Assembly (NCBI RefSeq): GCF_009937765.1 | Contig: NZ_CP047089.1 | Location: 2,788,272-2,852,271, forward strand | Direction: 5' to 3' | DNA length: 64,000 bases | Source of the DNA: Bacillus pumilus | GTDB lineage: Bacteria > Bacillota > Bacilli > Bacillales > Bacillaceae | Part shown: piece by piece, positions 33,667 through 43,025 of the stretch | Layout: every line of letters starts with the position of its first letter | How positions within the stretch are numbered: position 1 is the first letter of the stretch | Translations under genes and position numbers: made by a program | The notes under the pieces: model-generated | Databases searched by the model: none | What the model saw: the letters and a program-made list of their open reading frames with translations, nothing else | What the model was told of the DNA's origin: nothing

Positions 33667-35175
33667 TTAGTTTGTCATATCAACCAATCTTGAGTGCAAG
33701 TTGTCCAATTCCTTCTTTGTTGGAAAAGAGCTGATCAGTAGCGTAGACCGTCCTAATTGATGAGGAAGCTCAGTATCGGTCACAATCATATCAATCCCAA
33801 GTCGATCCATTGTCACTTCATTTAATGTATTTTCTGGACTTGTGAAAATATGAATGAGAGGAGGCAATCTTAATTTAATTAAATCCGCAATAAACAAACT
33901 ATGATTATAACCTAATGTTGAAATGACAAAAATGTTCAACACGTTTCTCCGATTCATTTCCAAATGAACAAGCCCCCTCCAGTTAGAAGTAATGATACGA
34001 ATCAATTCTCGTTCATTTTTCACAAAAGAAGCGAGTATATCGTCTGTTTTTAACTCTTGGATGATATGAGTAATCCTCGAATAGAAGTAAGGGAGCTGTT
34101 TTTTTACCTCTGATAAATAACTCGATTTCTTTTTGAAAAGGAATCCATCTCTTACGGTAATTTCCCTAGAATACACATAATATTGGAGAAGAATCAGTGT
34201 CATCGCCTTGCGATTAGCCACCTCTTGATGAAAAATCAACTCCAATTGATTGATAAAGGAATGAATGGCTTCAAAGAGGTGTGGTGTATGCGATTGAAAG
34301 AACGTCAATTTTTCTTCGACCGTTTCAATTGATTTATAATGGCCAATAGCTGGTTCAATCAATAGTAAAAAGACAAATTCATGACGATCCAACGTAACAC
34401 CAAAAATGTCCTTTGTCATTTGGCAAACTTGTTCTTCCAAGTTTTTGATTTGTTTATAGATACCTTTAGCTGTAGATGTTTGTTTTTCCTTATCCATTGA
34501 GTACGTATAATTGCGTCGAATGGTAAAATTTTTCCTCACTCGGTGAATGGAAACGGCGAGCCATAGGCAAAATTTATCTATCGCCACATCTGGTAGATTG
34601 ACTTCAAGCACCTGAAATAGCTTTTGTAAATAATCAACTGCATCTTGCTTTTGAATATCATCGAATGGCCAAAGCCTGCTTCCATACACTTCAAACAAAA
34701 ATTCCACAAAAAATTGACGAATCTCCTTCTCATTTCCATGGAACTGCATACTATCTGGTCGTAATTCAATGTCATACGAGATAAGAAGCGAATTGATTTT
34801 ATGAATGGTGTTATACAATGTGGATCTACTGATATTCAGCGTGTCCATCCATTCATAGAAAGACCTGTTTTGTTCAAAGAAAACGCCGTCAATCAATCGA
34901 ATTTCAATCGTATCTTTTAGAATTTCTTTGATATAGTAGTCGACTCGTATCGTCTGTGTATAAGAAATGGATATGCCTTGTCTTGGCTTTATGTGGATTA
35001 ACGGCTCTCCGTTCTCTGTTTGGAACGACTTCATTTGTTCTAAATCGCTTTGAATGGCACGAACCGAACCGATTTGTTCATTCGATATCTCTTGAAGGCT
35101 CCACCACTTATCTTTTGATACAAGCAGTTTTAAAATTTTTATCCATCTCTTTGATTTACTATCAATGAGCTCCAT
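33667..35175 (-). CDS. Mga/AtxA-like transcriptional regulator
   Basis: A 502-residue regulator of the Mga type. An N-terminal winged helix (KRWIKILKLLVSKDKWWSLQEISNEQIGSVRAIQSDLEQM) is followed by the Mga HTH (YEWMDTLNISRSTLYNTIHKINSLL), two PRD-like helical regions in the middle and a C-terminal EIIB-like domain (LNIFVISTLGYNHSLFIADLIKLRLP, DMIVTDTELP). Mga, RofA and AtxA relatives control surface proteins and pili in streptococci and B. anthracis. It is divergent from the large LPXTG adhesin across a 700-bp control region, so it probably activates the adhesin-sortase operon. Start ATG follows GGAAGGAG. Confidence 0.83.
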   Translation of the reverse strand: MELIDSKSKRWIKILKLLVSKDKWWSLQEISNEQIGSVRAIQSDLEQMKSFQTENGEPLIHIKPRQGISISYTQTIRVDYYIKEILKDTIEIRLIDGVFFEQNRSFYEWMDTLNISRSTLYNTIHKINSLLISYDIELRPDSMQFHGNEKEIRQFFVEFLFEVYGSRLWPFDDIQKQDAVDYLQKLFQVLEVNLPDVAIDKFCLWLAVSIHRVRKNFTIRRNYTYSMDKEKQTSTAKGIYKQIKNLEEQVCQMTKDIFGVTLDRHEFVFLLLIEPAIGHYKSIETVEEKLTFFQSHTPHLFEAIHSFINQLELIFHQEVANRKAMTLILLQYYVYSREITVRDGFLFKKKSSYLSEVKKQLPYFYSRITHIIQELKTDDILASFVKNERELIRIITSNWRGLVHLEMNRRNVLNIFVISTLGYNHSLFIADLIKLRLPPLIHIFTSPENTLNEVTMDRLGIDMIVTDTELPHQLGRSTLLISSFPTKKELDNLHSRLVDMTN

Positions 35176-35386
35176 TAAACAACTATCTCCTTCCCTTGGT
35201 TTGCCTTTATATTATGAAGTTCACTTAAAGAACATTTGATTCTCTAAATAGGCATAAAATGATTTTAATGTTTAGGCTAAATCGTTTTGTCTTCACTTTT
35301 CATGATAAAAGAGAAAAAAATTAGACGAAAACAAATGTTATGCCCTGATTCTCCATATATTTCTTTTAAAAGGTGATAAGTAAGCC

Positions 35387-35443
35387 ATGAATCCTATAAA
35401 AATGGATCATTTTAGATATTTAAGTTTATTTTTTTGCTGTTGA
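35387..35443 (+). CDS. Micro-ORF with strong ribosome site (18 aa)
   Basis: AAAAGGTGAT followed about 10 bases later by ATG opens MNPIKMDHFRYLSLFFCC, closed by TGA. Its stop codon lies inside a hairpin (GCTGTTG/CAACAGC, 35436-35474) followed by T5. The set of ribosome site, hydrophobic peptide with two terminal cysteines and terminator-like hairpin resembles either a leader peptide/attenuator or a short signalling peptide next to a regulator. Expression is not shown. Confidence 0.35.
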   Translation: MNPIKMDHFRYLSLFFCC

Positions 35444-35479
35444 AACGGTAAATGTAAGAATAAAACGCAACAGCTTTTT
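35436..35479 (+). terminator. Terminator-like hairpin after the micro-ORF
   Basis: Seven perfect pairs GCTGTTG/CAACAGC around a 25-base loop and a T5 tract. The large loop lowers confidence that it is a simple terminator. Confidence 0.45.
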
Positions 35480-35885
35480 GATTACCATATGAAAGGGAGT
35501 AGAAAGGAATGCGATCTACATAATGCTGAACTGACTCGCCTTACATACGGTATGATACACGCTTGTTTCATATGAATGACCCATATGTGAGTACATGCTT
35601 ATATATGCATGTATTATAATTTATTGTTTATTCCAGTATAAATAGAAACATTCACATTTATTCTTTTTCACAATCACGATCCTCTCACTATTCCCCATTA
35701 CTATAGACCCCTATCCAGTTACTATTTCCACTACTGTGATTTCCTTTCAACCTCATGATTGATCAACTCATTTTATTCATAGGGTCTTAAGGTGCAATTT
35801 TTTAGAAAATATTTGATCAGAAGCGGAGTGATTAACTGATTTTTTTATCGTTGTTGAAAATTAATTTTAGAAAAGGGTGGATGTA

Positions 35886-38800
35886 TTGAAAAGAATATTG
35901 TCATTGGCTCTCATCGCGGTGTTAGTCATACAGTCTAGTATATTAGGAATTTTGCCTTTAGCAGGGGCACAAGCCAAAGAAAGCCAAGAAAACATTTATG
36001 GGGATATTGAGTTTGTTGATAGCGAAGGAAACAAGTTATCAAACATAGAAGATCAGCAAGTTAGAAAGGCAATTGTTCATTGGTCGATTAAAGGAATAGA
36101 TCTAAAAAAACAATATCCGTATGTTCACACTCTTCCTTCAGCCATACAGGTAGAGAAGGAGCAAAAGGAATCCATTACAGTGGATGGCATCATTGTTGGC
36201 GAGTATACTGTTTCAAAACAAAATGAAGTGACGGTCATATTTAAAGAAGATGTTGAGCTTGATCCGAATTTAGAAGGATCAATAGACATCGATGTCACCA
36301 GTATAGCTGAGCAAAAAGAAAAAACAAAGCAAAACGAGCATGAAGAAAGCCTTCCAAAAGATGATTCAACCTCATCTGAAAAAGAAGATAAGAATCAAGA
36401 AGCCGCTCAAACGAAACAAAGTAATGAAGAGGAATTACTAAAAAACAAAGTGAGCGTATCTAAGCGTGTAGGGCTGCAAAGTGTTTCAAAACAAATGCAG
36501 ATACAAGAAAATCTCCTCACTGATGCGAAATTAATTTTTGAAGATCAGGAAGGAAATTCAGTTGATAAACCTGACGTCAACTCGCTTATTTCCATTAACT
36601 ATGAGTGGGCGATCCCAAACGGTCATAGCTATAATGGCGGGGATGAATTCCATTTCAAGGTTCCAGAGGAATTAGTGATTTACGAAAAAATCGATCGTCT
36701 TGAGATGAAATTTAATCAGGCAACCATTGGTTATTTTTCTGTAGATGAGAGCGGCAATGCCTCCATCGAATTCACTGATTTTATTAAACAATATTCAAAT
36801 ATCCATGGAACACTTCAAGTATGGACACAATTAGATAAAAAAACTGTGATTACTGAAGAAAAAGAAGTGGTCATTACCCCGATTGAGGGCAAAGATAAGA
36901 TATCGATCCCGATTCAATACATTCCAAATGGTCCAAACGTCTCGAAAAAGGGAGAACCAAATCGATCTTACAATGCTGAAACCATTCAATGGACAGTCGA
37001 TTTTAATATGGACTTAGACGATGTGAAACAAGCGAAACTGTTGGATCCGATTCAAGAAGGTCAAGCGTTAAAGAAAGATTCAATCAAGCTTTATCGTGTT
37101 GATACAAAACTAAATGGTGAAACATCGATTGGTCAGCTACTTGACAAAAACCACTACACGATTGGCCAAACAGCAGATGGTCAAGATTTCACGATTGAAT
37201 TTAAAGATGACGTGCATCTCGCTTACCGTTTAATGTATGAAACAGACATTACGAATCAAGACCAGTCTGCGTTTCGTAATAAAGCGTCCCTTGTCTCTGC
37301 TGATAAAGTGATTAGTTCAGCAGAAGGAACAGTGAATGTGACAAGAGGCAGTCCTTTAAATAAAAAAGCCGCTCAATACGACCCAGTCACACAAACAATT
37401 ACGTGGGAAATTCGTTATAACTATAACGAAAAAAAGATTGCTGAAACGGATGCTCTGTTAGAAGACTTCTTTAATGGCACACAGTCGCTGATTACTGATT
37501 CATTTCAAGTCAAGGAAGTCACAATTGATCAGAATGGCAAAGAATCAGGAACAAAAGCGTTTGAAGATTATGTGGTTCAACCTCAAAAAAAGGATGAACA
37601 AAACGGGTTTACCTTGCAATTCAATCAAGATATTCAATCGGCTTATCTCATCACATATCAAACAAAAGCAACCGAGCGAATTTTCGAAGCTGAAGACATT
37701 ATCAATACTGTAACAGCTGGCAAAGAGAGCAAACAAGGGAAGCAAAGAATTGACCAGCAAATCCTAACGAAAAATCATGGAACACCGAATTACAAGAACA
37801 AGACCATTCCATGGCGTATCATCTTCAACAAAGATCAACAAACCATGAACAACGTGATATTAAAAGATACGTTTACAAACGAAGGATTGACGCTGCAAAA
37901 AGATAGTTTAAAAGTGACGACAGGTAATACAGTGCTAGAAGAAGGCACAGATTATCAAATCGTTGAACATGCAAATGGATTTGATATTCAATTTACGAAA
38001 GAAATCAAGACAGAACATACCATCACATATACAACGTCTTTTGATTATGAAAAAAGAGCAGATAAAGGTCAAAAGAATTTGCGTAACCACGTAAAGCTTG
38101 AATGGGTAAATGAAGATGGCAAGGATTTGACGAAGGAGAATCAATCTGTCTTCACGCCTGACACATACACGCAGTCAAATGGTTTCAAGAATGGAACATA
38201 TGATGCAAAGAAAAAAGAGATCACATGGAATATCGGTGTGAACTATAACTTGAAACATTTAGAAGAGGCGAAAATCGAGGATTTCATTCAAGGAAATCAG
38301 CGTTTGCTTAAAGATTCAATCATCGTCTACTCGCTTGATTTACAAGGCGGGGAAAATGGTGCGGAAGAAAAAGAAGTATTAGGGAAAGAACATTATGACA
38401 TCAAATTCCTTGAAAATGAAAAGGGAGAATCAGGCTTCGAAGTCATTTTCAAACATGCCATTGATTCCCCATACAAAATCACGTATCAAACAAGTGTTGA
38501 AGGAATGGATTTAGTACAGAAAACTTACGAAAATAAAGCGACCCTTTATGATGGAAAGACAAAAGAATCAGATGTGAATGCTGTGGTATCTATTCCAAAT
38601 GGAGGGAAATACACGAGCAAATCAGGAAATCAACAAGGAAAAGTCATTGATTGGAAACTGAATATCAACTTTGGTCAATCAACAGTCCAAGATGCGACGA
38701 TTATAGACCATCCGAGCAGTAACCAAGCCATAATAGAAAACTCATTTCATCTGTATTCGACAACAATAGATGAAAAGGGGCAAGTGACCAAAAAGGAAGA

Positions 38801-41800
38801 GCTGGAAAAAGGGAAGGATTATGAACTAGACCTTGAATTCGATCCAGATTCTTTTCAAATCAAATTTAAAGAAGAAATCACGAGACCGTATATTTTAGAA
38901 TACCAATCTCTCATTTTAGATAAGGTGGGAAGTACACTTCAAAACGAAGTAACGTTTAGAGGTGAAAATGTAAAAGAAATCAAAAAGGAATCCGAAGCCT
39001 CAATTGTGGTCAAACGTACCGCTGGCATGGGAGATGGCACAGGAGCGGTTGGCGCTTTAACCATTAAAAAGGTAGATGCGAGTAGTGGAAAAGCGCTAAA
39101 AGGAGCAAGCTTTTCTCTGACTGATGCTGCGAGCGGTATCGTCATTGGAACAAAGACAACAGATGAAGAAGGATCTCTTCGATTTGATCGTCTTCTGTAT
39201 GGTGACTATATCGTGACAGAAGAGAAAGCACCTGATGGTTATATAAAAACGAAGGAACCGATCAATGTCACGATTGATCAGCCTTACGAATCAGGAGATC
39301 AAGCGAAAACAGGAAACAGCATGACGGTTCAAAACCAAGAAATCCGCCAGCATGTCCAGTTAACGAAAAAAGACAAAGAGACGGGTGCGGCATTAGAGAA
39401 TGCAGAATTTGAACTGAAAAATGAATCTGGAGATACCGTCCAAACCGATTTGAAAACGGACGAAAAAGGAGAAATCCTTTTCAAACATCTTGAGCCGGGT
39501 TCCTATTATTTTGTTGAAACAAACGCACCGAAAGGCTATCAATTAAATCAGCAAAAATGGCCGTTCACCATTAAAGAAAATCAAACAGAAACAACGATTG
39601 TCACCGCTGTAAATGACATCATCAAAGGCTCTGCTGAATTGAGCAAAATAGGTGAAGGCGGAGAGAGACTAGAAGGTGCACAGTTCAAGCTCTTAGATCA
39701 AGACGGACATGAGCTAAAAGGTTCGCTTGTCACAGGAGAAAATGGCAAGATCACGATAAACGAACTAAGACCGGGTACGTATCAGCTCATTGAAACAAAA
39801 GCACCTGATGGTTATGTATTAGATGAAACACCCATCACATTTGAAGTACCACTCGATCCAACAGAACCAGTCATCATTTCACAAAAGAACCTATATGAAA
39901 CAAGTGCATTAGAAGTGATGAAAGAAGGGGAAGATGGTAAGAAGCTTCAAGGTGTTCGCTTTGAAATCACGGATCAAAATGACAAAGTCGTGCGTAAAGA
40001 TTTGACAACAGATGAAGATGGGAAGCTTTTGGTCGATAACCTCAAACCGGGCAAATATCAGCTTGTGGAGACAGAGAGTATTGATGGGTACCAAAAGAAA
40101 AATAAACCTTATCCGTTTACCATCGAAATCGCACAAAAAAAACCGGCAGAGATCAAAGTGATCAATGATCTCAAAACTGGAGCTGTCCAGCTCACGAAGC
40201 TCGGTGAAAAGAATGAAGCGCTTGAAGGAGCAGAATTCAAGCTTGTAGATGCAAATGGAAAAGAGATAAAAACAGGTCTCGTCACAGATGAGAACGGGAA
40301 GATCATCGTCAACGATCTTAAACCTGGAACCTATCAGTTTGTTGAAACGAAGGCTCCATTCGGTCATGAGCTTGACGAAACACCTGTCACTTTTGCTATG
40401 CCATTTAACCCTGAGAAGCTGGTCAGTGTGACAAAAGAAAATAGCCGCACAACTGGCGGAGTGCTGTTACACAAAAAAGGTGAAGATGGGAAATCATTAG
40501 AAGGGGTTGTCTTTGATCTATCTGATGCCAAAGGAAAGATTGTGGCAGGAGGAGAAGGGATTACAACCAATCAGGATGGAAAGATTACCTTCACAGGTCT
40601 AAAACCTGGAACCTATCAATTTGTTGAAAGAAAGAGTCTTGAAGGCTATGAATTGAGTGAGAAACCACTTGTCTTTGAAGTTGATTTAGGTCAAAAAGAA
40701 TTGATTCAAGTAGAGGCGATCAATCAACTCAAGAAAGGTTCTGTAGAACTCACAAAAATAGGGGAAGAAAAAGAAAGGTTGAAAGGCGCAGAATTTACCC
40801 TTTTCAATGACGATGGTAAAGAATTGATGTCAGGTTTAACAACCAACGAAAAAGGCATCATCACTGTCAACGATTTGAAACCAGGCGCTTACCAATTGGT
40901 TGAAACAAAGGCTCCTTTTGGACATCAACTTGATGCAGAACCAGTAGACTTTAAGATTGATTTCAATCCAAATCAACTGGTGAAAGTGACAAAAGAAAAT
41001 GTTCGGATGACTAGTGCTGTAAAGCTTCAGAAAAAAGGGGAGGATGGTCAGTTGCTCGCTGGCGTGACCTTTGAGCTGATTGATGCCCACGATCAGCGTA
41101 TAAAGAAAGACTTAAAGACAGACAAAAACGGTCAACTGACAGTCGATCAACTGAAGCCAGGAACCTACCAATTTGTCGAAACAGCAAGCATTGCCGGCTA
41201 TGAATTGGATCAGACACCTGTGTCATTTACGATTCGTTTAGGTCAAGACAAACCAGCAAAAGTAGAAATGATCAACAAACTGACGCCGGGAGCAGTGGAA
41301 TTGACCAAAGTCGATGATGAGGGACATACGCTCGAACATGCAGAGTATGCGCTTCTGAGTAAAGAAGGGAAAACGTTGAAGAAATCACTTGTAACGGACC
41401 AAAAAGGAAAGATTCATATCAACGATCTAAAACCGGGAGACTATCAATTCGTTGAAACGAAAGCACCTCACGGCTACAAATTGGATGATCAGCCGATCCT
41501 GTTTACAATTGAGAAAAATCAGCAGAAGCCACTTCAAGTAACTGCGAAGAATCACTTGATTTTAGGAAGTCTGCGTATCATAAAGGTAGACCAGCAGACA
41601 GATAGAACTTTAAAAGGTGCAGCCTTTGACATTCGTACAAAAGCTGGGAAAACCATAAAATCTGTGACAACAGAAGAAGACGGAGAAGCCATTGTTAAAG
41701 GGCTTAAACCTGGTGAATATACACTCACAGAGACGAAAGCGCCAAATGGTTATGTAGCTTTAAAGAAACCACTCGCTTTTACAATTCAAAAGGGTGAAGT

Positions 41801-42029
41801 GGAGATCAAGACATTGATTGTGAAAAATGCTCCAATGAAGAATGAAGTGGACCACACGAATCCTCCAGCTTCAGATAAGGGGGATCAACATCCGCCTCAT
41901 GATTCAAACTCAAATGGGGAGCTGCCAAAGACTGGGGAAGAATGGCTACGTTATATGATGTATGCAGGGATTTTACTAGTAGCTTCTGGAACTGTTCTTC
42001 TTGTTCTTAGAAGAAGAACCATTCAGTAA
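35886..42029 (+). CDS. Giant LPXTG-anchored collagen-binding-like adhesin with ten Cna-B repeats
   Basis: Cell-wall-anchored surface protein of 2,047 residues from TTG 35886 (AAGGGTGG upstream; the frame opens at GTG 35877). Parts in order: signal peptide (KRILSLALIAVLVIQSS... cut near AGAQA); an unstructured acidic Lys/Glu-rich stretch near 140-190; a Cna/SdrG-like adhesive domain (about 210-350); five collagen-binding-type modules, each with an ITW- or IPW-like core (about 355-1050); ten Cna-B-type modules of about 91 residues (about 1055-1980) with lysine, ETxAPxGY glutamate and terminal asparagine that can form isopeptide bonds; a proline-rich spacer; sorting signal LPKTGEE at 2013, a hydrophobic segment and RRR tail. 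Neighbouring class D sortase is the likely anchor enzyme. Ligand unknown. Confidence 0.93.
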   Translation: MKRILSLALIAVLVIQSSILGILPLAGAQAKESQENIYGDIEFVDSEGNKLSNIEDQQVRKAIVHWSIKGIDLKKQYPYVHTLPSAIQVEKEQKESITVDGIIVGEYTVSKQNEVTVIFKEDVELDPNLEGSIDIDVTSIAEQKEKTKQNEHEESLPKDDSTSSEKEDKNQEAAQTKQSNEEELLKNKVSVSKRVGLQSVSKQMQIQENLLTDAKLIFEDQEGNSVDKPDVNSLISINYEWAIPNGHSYNGGDEFHFKVPEELVIYEKIDRLEMKFNQATIGYFSVDESGNASIEFTDFIKQYSNIHGTLQVWTQLDKKTVITEEKEVVITPIEGKDKISIPIQYIPNGPNVSKKGEPNRSYNAETIQWTVDFNMDLDDVKQAKLLDPIQEGQALKKDSIKLYRVDTKLNGETSIGQLLDKNHYTIGQTADGQDFTIEFKDDVHLAYRLMYETDITNQDQSAFRNKASLVSADKVISSAEGTVNVTRGSPLNKKAAQYDPVTQTITWEIRYNYNEKKIAETDALLEDFFNGTQSLITDSFQVKEVTIDQNGKESGTKAFEDYVVQPQKKDEQNGFTLQFNQDIQSAYLITYQTKATERIFEAEDIINTVTAGKESKQGKQRIDQQILTKNHGTPNYKNKTIPWRIIFNKDQQTMNNVILKDTFTNEGLTLQKDSLKVTTGNTVLEEGTDYQIVEHANGFDIQFTKEIKTEHTITYTTSFDYEKRADKGQKNLRNHVKLEWVNEDGKDLTKENQSVFTPDTYTQSNGFKNGTYDAKKKEITWNIGVNYNLKHLEEAKIEDFIQGNQRLLKDSIIVYSLDLQGGENGAEEKEVLGKEHYDIKFLENEKGESGFEVIFKHAIDSPYKITYQTSVEGMDLVQKTYENKATLYDGKTKESDVNAVVSIPNGGKYTSKSGNQQGKVIDWKLNINFGQSTVQDATIIDHPSSNQAIIENSFHLYSTTIDEKGQVTKKEELEKGKDYELDLEFDPDSFQIKFKEEITRPYILEYQSLILDKVGSTLQNEVTFRGENVKEIKKESEASIVVKRTAGMGDGTGAVGALTIKKVDASSGKALKGASFSLTDAASGIVIGTKTTDEEGSLRFDRLLYGDYIVTEEKAPDGYIKTKEPINVTIDQPYESGDQAKTGNSMTVQNQEIRQHVQLTKKDKETGAALENAEFELKNESGDTVQTDLKTDEKGEILFKHLEPGSYYFVETNAPKGYQLNQQKWPFTIKENQTETTIVTAVNDIIKGSAELSKIGEGGERLEGAQFKLLDQDGHELKGSLVTGENGKITINELRPGTYQLIETKAPDGYVLDETPITFEVPLDPTEPVIISQKNLYETSALEVMKEGEDGKKLQGVRFEITDQNDKVVRKDLTTDEDGKLLVDNLKPGKYQLVETESIDGYQKKNKPYPFTIEIAQKKPAEIKVINDLKTGAVQLTKLGEKNEALEGAEFKLVDANGKEIKTGLVTDENGKIIVNDLKPGTYQFVETKAPFGHELDETPVTFAMPFNPEKLVSVTKENSRTTGGVLLHKKGEDGKSLEGVVFDLSDAKGKIVAGGEGITTNQDGKITFTGLKPGTYQFVERKSLEGYELSEKPLVFEVDLGQKELIQVEAINQLKKGSVELTKIGEEKERLKGAEFTLFNDDGKELMSGLTTNEKGIITVNDLKPGAYQLVETKAPFGHQLDAEPVDFKIDFNPNQLVKVTKENVRMTSAVKLQKKGEDGQLLAGVTFELIDAHDQRIKKDLKTDKNGQLTVDQLKPGTYQFVETASIAGYELDQTPVSFTIRLGQDKPAKVEMINKLTPGAVELTKVDDEGHTLEHAEYALLSKEGKTLKKSLVTDQKGKIHINDLKPGDYQFVETKAPHGYKLDDQPILFTIEKNQQKPLQVTAKNHLILGSLRIIKVDQQTDRTLKGAAFDIRTKAGKTIKSVTTEEDGEAIVKGLKPGEYTLTETKAPNGYVALKKPLAFTIQKGEVEIKTLIVKNAPMKNEVDHTNPPASDKGDQHPPHDSNSNGELPKTGEEWLRYMMYAGILLVASGTVLLVLRRRTIQ
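39050..41832 (+). repeat. Ten tandem Cna-B-type modules, partly in two-module superrepeats
   Basis: Module starts are near 39050, 39350, 39618, 39896, 40171, 40446, 40732, 41005, 41283 and 41559. Modules 3, 5, 7 and 9 share one style (ETKAPxGxxLDxxP), modules 4, 6 and 8 another (KxGEDGxxLxGVxF then SIxGY or SLEGY). The unit amplified was therefore probably a pair of about 550 bases. Nucleotide divergence among copies is considerable, so the duplication is not very recent. Confidence 0.85.
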
Positions 42030-42050
42030 AAGGAAGGAACGAGTGTATAG

Positions 42051-42653
42051 ATGAAAAAAAGAACCTTATTAGGCAGCTTTTTGGTGGTCGCGGGACTAAT
42101 GCTCATCTCTGTTCCTTTAATATATGAGTGGCGAACTTCTCAAGAGACAGCAGCAATGGAACAGGCATTAAAGATGATTGAAGAAAATGACAGTGATGCC
42201 CTTTCTTCTATTCCACATCTCACTGTGTCAGAAGAAGACCTTCGAGATGTGATGGAGCTAGAGATCCCGTCAATCGATTTAAACGAAAAAGTGCTTCCTG
42301 TTACATCAAAAGAAAATTTAGGTATTGCACTGACTCAAATTAAATCTCATCAAATGCCGGGTGAAGGAAATTTCACGATTGCAGGCCATAGAGGGTATAG
42401 AGGCGATCGTCTTTTCAGGCAGCTGCCAGAGGTACCGAAAGGAGAAAAAGTCGTCTTACATCATCAAGCAGAAACATACGAATATAAAATTGTCAGCTCA
42501 GCTACGATTGAACCGACAGATGTTGATGTACTCAAGGATCGCGGGAAAAATGAACTGACATTGATTACTTGTACTCTTGATGGTCAGAAACGCTTTGTCT
42601 TAAAAGGAATACGAATCAATGCTTCAAAGGGTGAGCAACCTTCGGATGTATAA
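42051..42653 (+). CDS. Class D sortase
   Basis: Membrane transpeptidase of 200 residues. An N-terminal anchor (residues 6-25) is followed by the sortase beta barrel with catalytic His113 (AGHRGYRGDRLF), Cys174 (TLITC) and Arg181. The TLITCT signature and HRGYRG context match class D (YhcS/SrtD-like) sortases. It lies 21 bases after the adhesin gene with GGAAGGAACGAGTG upstream, so it probably anchors or polymerises that protein. The next gene starts inside its last codons (ATGTATAA). Confidence 0.93.
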   Translation: MKKRTLLGSFLVVAGLMLISVPLIYEWRTSQETAAMEQALKMIEENDSDALSSIPHLTVSEEDLRDVMELEIPSIDLNEKVLPVTSKENLGIALTQIKSHQMPGEGNFTIAGHRGYRGDRLFRQLPEVPKGEKVVLHHQAETYEYKIVSSATIEPTDVDVLKDRGKNELTLITCTLDGQKRFVLKGIRINASKGEQPSDV

Positions 42654-42972
42654 CATCAACATAATAGATGATGGGTACGATGGAAAAGCAGCGCTCACGA
42701 CTGGCATGCTACACCAATTGTTATCAGCACATTATCCAACATTAAAAAATGAACGTTGGGATGTTGATGTAGATACAATTCGGACTTCGCCTATTCTTCA
42801 TCCTATATTAAAAAGAAAGCTACCAATTGGTATCGAAAAATTCACCTGTGTCTTGTTCACGCAGCAAACAGCCGTTTTTGGAGAGCCTTTGATTGTGTAC
42901 TTTTTATTAGATGAAAGAGGCGAAACGATTTACGCAATGGATCTCTTGCTCGAGCAGCAGGATACCCATTGA
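42646..42972 (+). CDS. Small conserved protein, right paralogue flanking the adhesin island
   Basis: A 108-residue soluble protein with start ATG 42646 overlapping the sortase stop codon by 8 bases, implying translational coupling; AAAGGGTGA lies 11-12 bases upstream. From residue 21 on it is about 60 percent identical to the gene at 33332 by eye (shared SPILHP, KLP, GIEKFTCVLFTQQT, LLDE). The N-terminal 20 residues are unrelated and may derive from sortase-end sequence. Function unknown. Confidence 0.75.
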   Translation: MYNINIIDDGYDGKAALTTGMLHQLLSAHYPTLKNERWDVDVDTIRTSPILHPILKRKLPIGIEKFTCVLFTQQTAVFGEPLIVYFLLDERGETIYAMDLLLEQQDTH

Positions 42973-42981
42973 ATGAGAAAC

Positions 42982-43017
42982 AAAAAAGGAAGGGGCTTTG
43001 ATTCCCTTCCTTTTTTG
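42982..43017. terminator. Terminator at the end of the adhesin operon
   Basis: Arms AAAAAAGGAAGGG/CCCTTCCTTTTTT, usable in both directions towards the convergent SMR genes. Confidence 0.85.
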
Positions 43018-43025
43018 TTATTTAA

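Larger units (their letters stand above)
35176..35885. other. 710-bp divergent control region between regulator and adhesin
   Basis: AT-rich region. It holds the micro-ORF at 35387-35443 with a hairpin after it (35436-35479), three CATATG-centred sites (around 35489, 35570 and 35582), two of which form the inverted pair CATATGAAA/TTTCATATG, and a dyad ACATGCTTATATATGCATGT followed by TATTATAAT near 35603-35632, a probable promoter zone. The length suits a regulator with extended binding sites. The transcript to the adhesin may carry a leader of more than 200 bases. Confidence 0.5.

Noticed and set aside
35886-42029. Classical multi-pilin pilus operon
   Set aside because: Only one LPXTG protein and one class D sortase are present, with no class C pilin sortase or minor pilins.
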